Below are positions 5,581 to 6,243 of a DNA stretch of 6,243 nucleotides, piece by piece. The stretch comes from CAJKWP01 sp050943075 (GTDB taxonomy: Bacteria; Bacillota; Clostridia; Christensenellales; UBA1242). The stretch spans positions 1-6,243 of the forward strand of contig JBMNOM010000049.1 in assembly GCA_050943075.1 (NCBI GenBank). Reading direction: 5' to 3'. Under the pieces are notes generated by a model that was given only the letters and a program-made list of their open reading frames with translations, did not search any database and was not told the DNA's origin. Both the position numbers and the translations under genes were made by a program. How positions within the stretch are numbered: the stretch's first letter is position 1; the number at the start of each line of letters is the position of its first letter.

Positions 5581-6243
5581 ATGATTTTAATTAAAAATTT
5601 GTATTTAAGATTTATAAGAGAGTATTACGCCTTGCACGACATCAATCTTGAAATTGCAGCTGGGGAAAAAACTGTTTTTTTGGGGTCTAAAGGAAGCGGC
5701 AAAACAACACTTTTGCGAGTGCTTGCACGCCTTGAAGAGCCAACAGATGGCGAAGTTTACATCAACAATAAACAACTTTCAAAAATTAATTTTAAGTCTG
5801 ACTTAAGCGTGGGTTATGTTCCTGTTTTGCCAATTTACCTAAAAAAGAAAACAGTGGAAGAAAATTTTGCTTACATTTTAAAACAAAGAAAAGTTGGTAA
5901 AGAACAAGCGGAACAAAAAATTGGCGAAGTGTTAAAACAATTTGGCATTGAAAATTTGAAAGGTGTTAACTTTGAAAAACTTTCCCTTTATGAAAAATAT
6001 GTTGTTTCTTTTGCAAGGCTTGCTTTAAGAGAGGTGTCACTTTTATTGGTTGACAACATTTTTGAAAAACTTTCTGAAAAGGAAATTGAAGACATAATCA
6101 AACTTATGGAAACTCACTTTTTGCAAAACAAAGACTTAACTTCAGTTGTTGCAACTTCATCAAGTTTAATTGCAAAACGCGTTGGAGAAAGAAACATATA
6201 TTTTAAATTTGGAAGCATTGTAAACACAAAGCCAGAAGACGTT
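5581..6243 (+). CDS. ABC-type ATPase with degenerate catalytic motifs (3' end outside window)
   Basis: The first 221 codons of an open gene that runs off the right edge. Overall layout follows the MalK/UgpC-like sugar-importer ATPases: an N-terminal beta region (ALHDINLEIAAGEKTVFLG), a Walker A loop GSKGSGKTT (35-43) and LARLEEPTDGEVYINNK (48-64). The later motifs are all altered. The Q-loop reads VGYVPVLP (77-84) without glutamine. The LSGGQ signature is LSLYE (134-138). Walker B, LLLVDN (154-159), keeps the aspartate but has Asn for the catalytic Glu. The D-loop is EKLS, and the switch histidine in the usual VVTH is serine (VVATSSS, 189-195). The frame is uninterrupted and codon use matches its neighbours, so it is not an obvious pseudogene. 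It may bind nucleotide with little hydrolysis, perhaps as a partner of an active subunit or in regulation. Whether transmembrane partners lie downstream is not visible. AAAGGA stands 7 bases before the ATG. Confidence 0.85.
   Translation, partial: MILIKNLYLRFIREYYALHDINLEIAAGEKTVFLGSKGSGKTTLLRVLARLEEPTDGEVYINNKQLSKINFKSDLSVGYVPVLPIYLKKKTVEENFAYILKQRKVGKEQAEQKIGEVLKQFGIENLKGVNFEKLSLYEKYVVSFARLALREVSLLLVDNIFEKLSEKEIEDIIKLMETHFLQNKDLTSVVATSSSLIAKRVGERNIYFKFGSIVNTKPEDV

Noticed and set aside
5581..6243. The ATPase fragment as a frameshifted pseudogene
   Set aside because: The frame is open for 221 codons with host-like codon use and a good ribosome site; the motif losses are substitutions at the aligned positions, not frame disruptions.
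1..6243. Mollicute-type genetic code (TGA read as tryptophan)
   Set aside because: The few tryptophans visible are TGG, all recognisable genes run full length without in-frame TGA, and all end in TAA, so the standard bacterial code suffices.

Overview
The window is AT-rich, roughly one third G+C by eye. Every gene that ends in it stops with TAA, and it reads with the standard bacterial code. Shine-Dalgarno sites, textbook sigma-A promoters, U-tailed hairpins and a YlbJ-type sporulation membrane protein point to a low-GC Bacillota. The gene order (ylbJ, pta, ackA, rpmF, plsX, rnc) is the one known from Clostridia such as Clostridium acetobutylicum, so a clostridium-like, probably uncultured, anaerobe is the best guess. 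Species cannot be named from this sequence.

Layout: positions 2-196 hold the 3' end of an unrecognised plus-strand gene. It meets, tail to tail, a minus-strand ylbJ (193-1179). A perfect-consensus sigma-A promoter (1157-1185) lies over the start of ylbJ and fires the other way into pta (1232-2218) and ackA (2250-3446), which convert acetyl-CoA to acetate and ATP. On the opposite strand, abutting that promoter, is a sigma-E/sigma-K-like promoter that fits a mother-cell-specific ylbJ. A second perfect sigma-A promoter, with a palindrome across its -35 box, drives rpmF (3519-3716, ribosomal protein L32). The stretch 3717-3876 holds a terminator, then an extended -10 promoter fused directly to a second, very strong hairpin terminator. 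After it come plsX (3877-4863, acyl-phosphate synthase of phospholipid synthesis) and rnc (4897-5529, RNase III). The right edge carries the first 221 codons of an ABC-type ATPase (5581 onward) that keeps its Walker A loop but has lost the other ATPase signature residues.

Together this is a housekeeping block of acetate fermentation, ribosome, phospholipid and RNA-processing genes. The most unusual points are the back-to-back vegetative and sporulation-type promoters, the promoter-terminator fusion before plsX, the palindrome over the rpmF promoter, the altered acetate pocket of AckA, the absence here of three usual neighbours (yceD, acpP, smc), and the degenerate ATPase. I see no insertion sequence, CRISPR array, tRNA, rRNA or evident novel defence system. 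No stretch longer than 300 bases lacks a gene.
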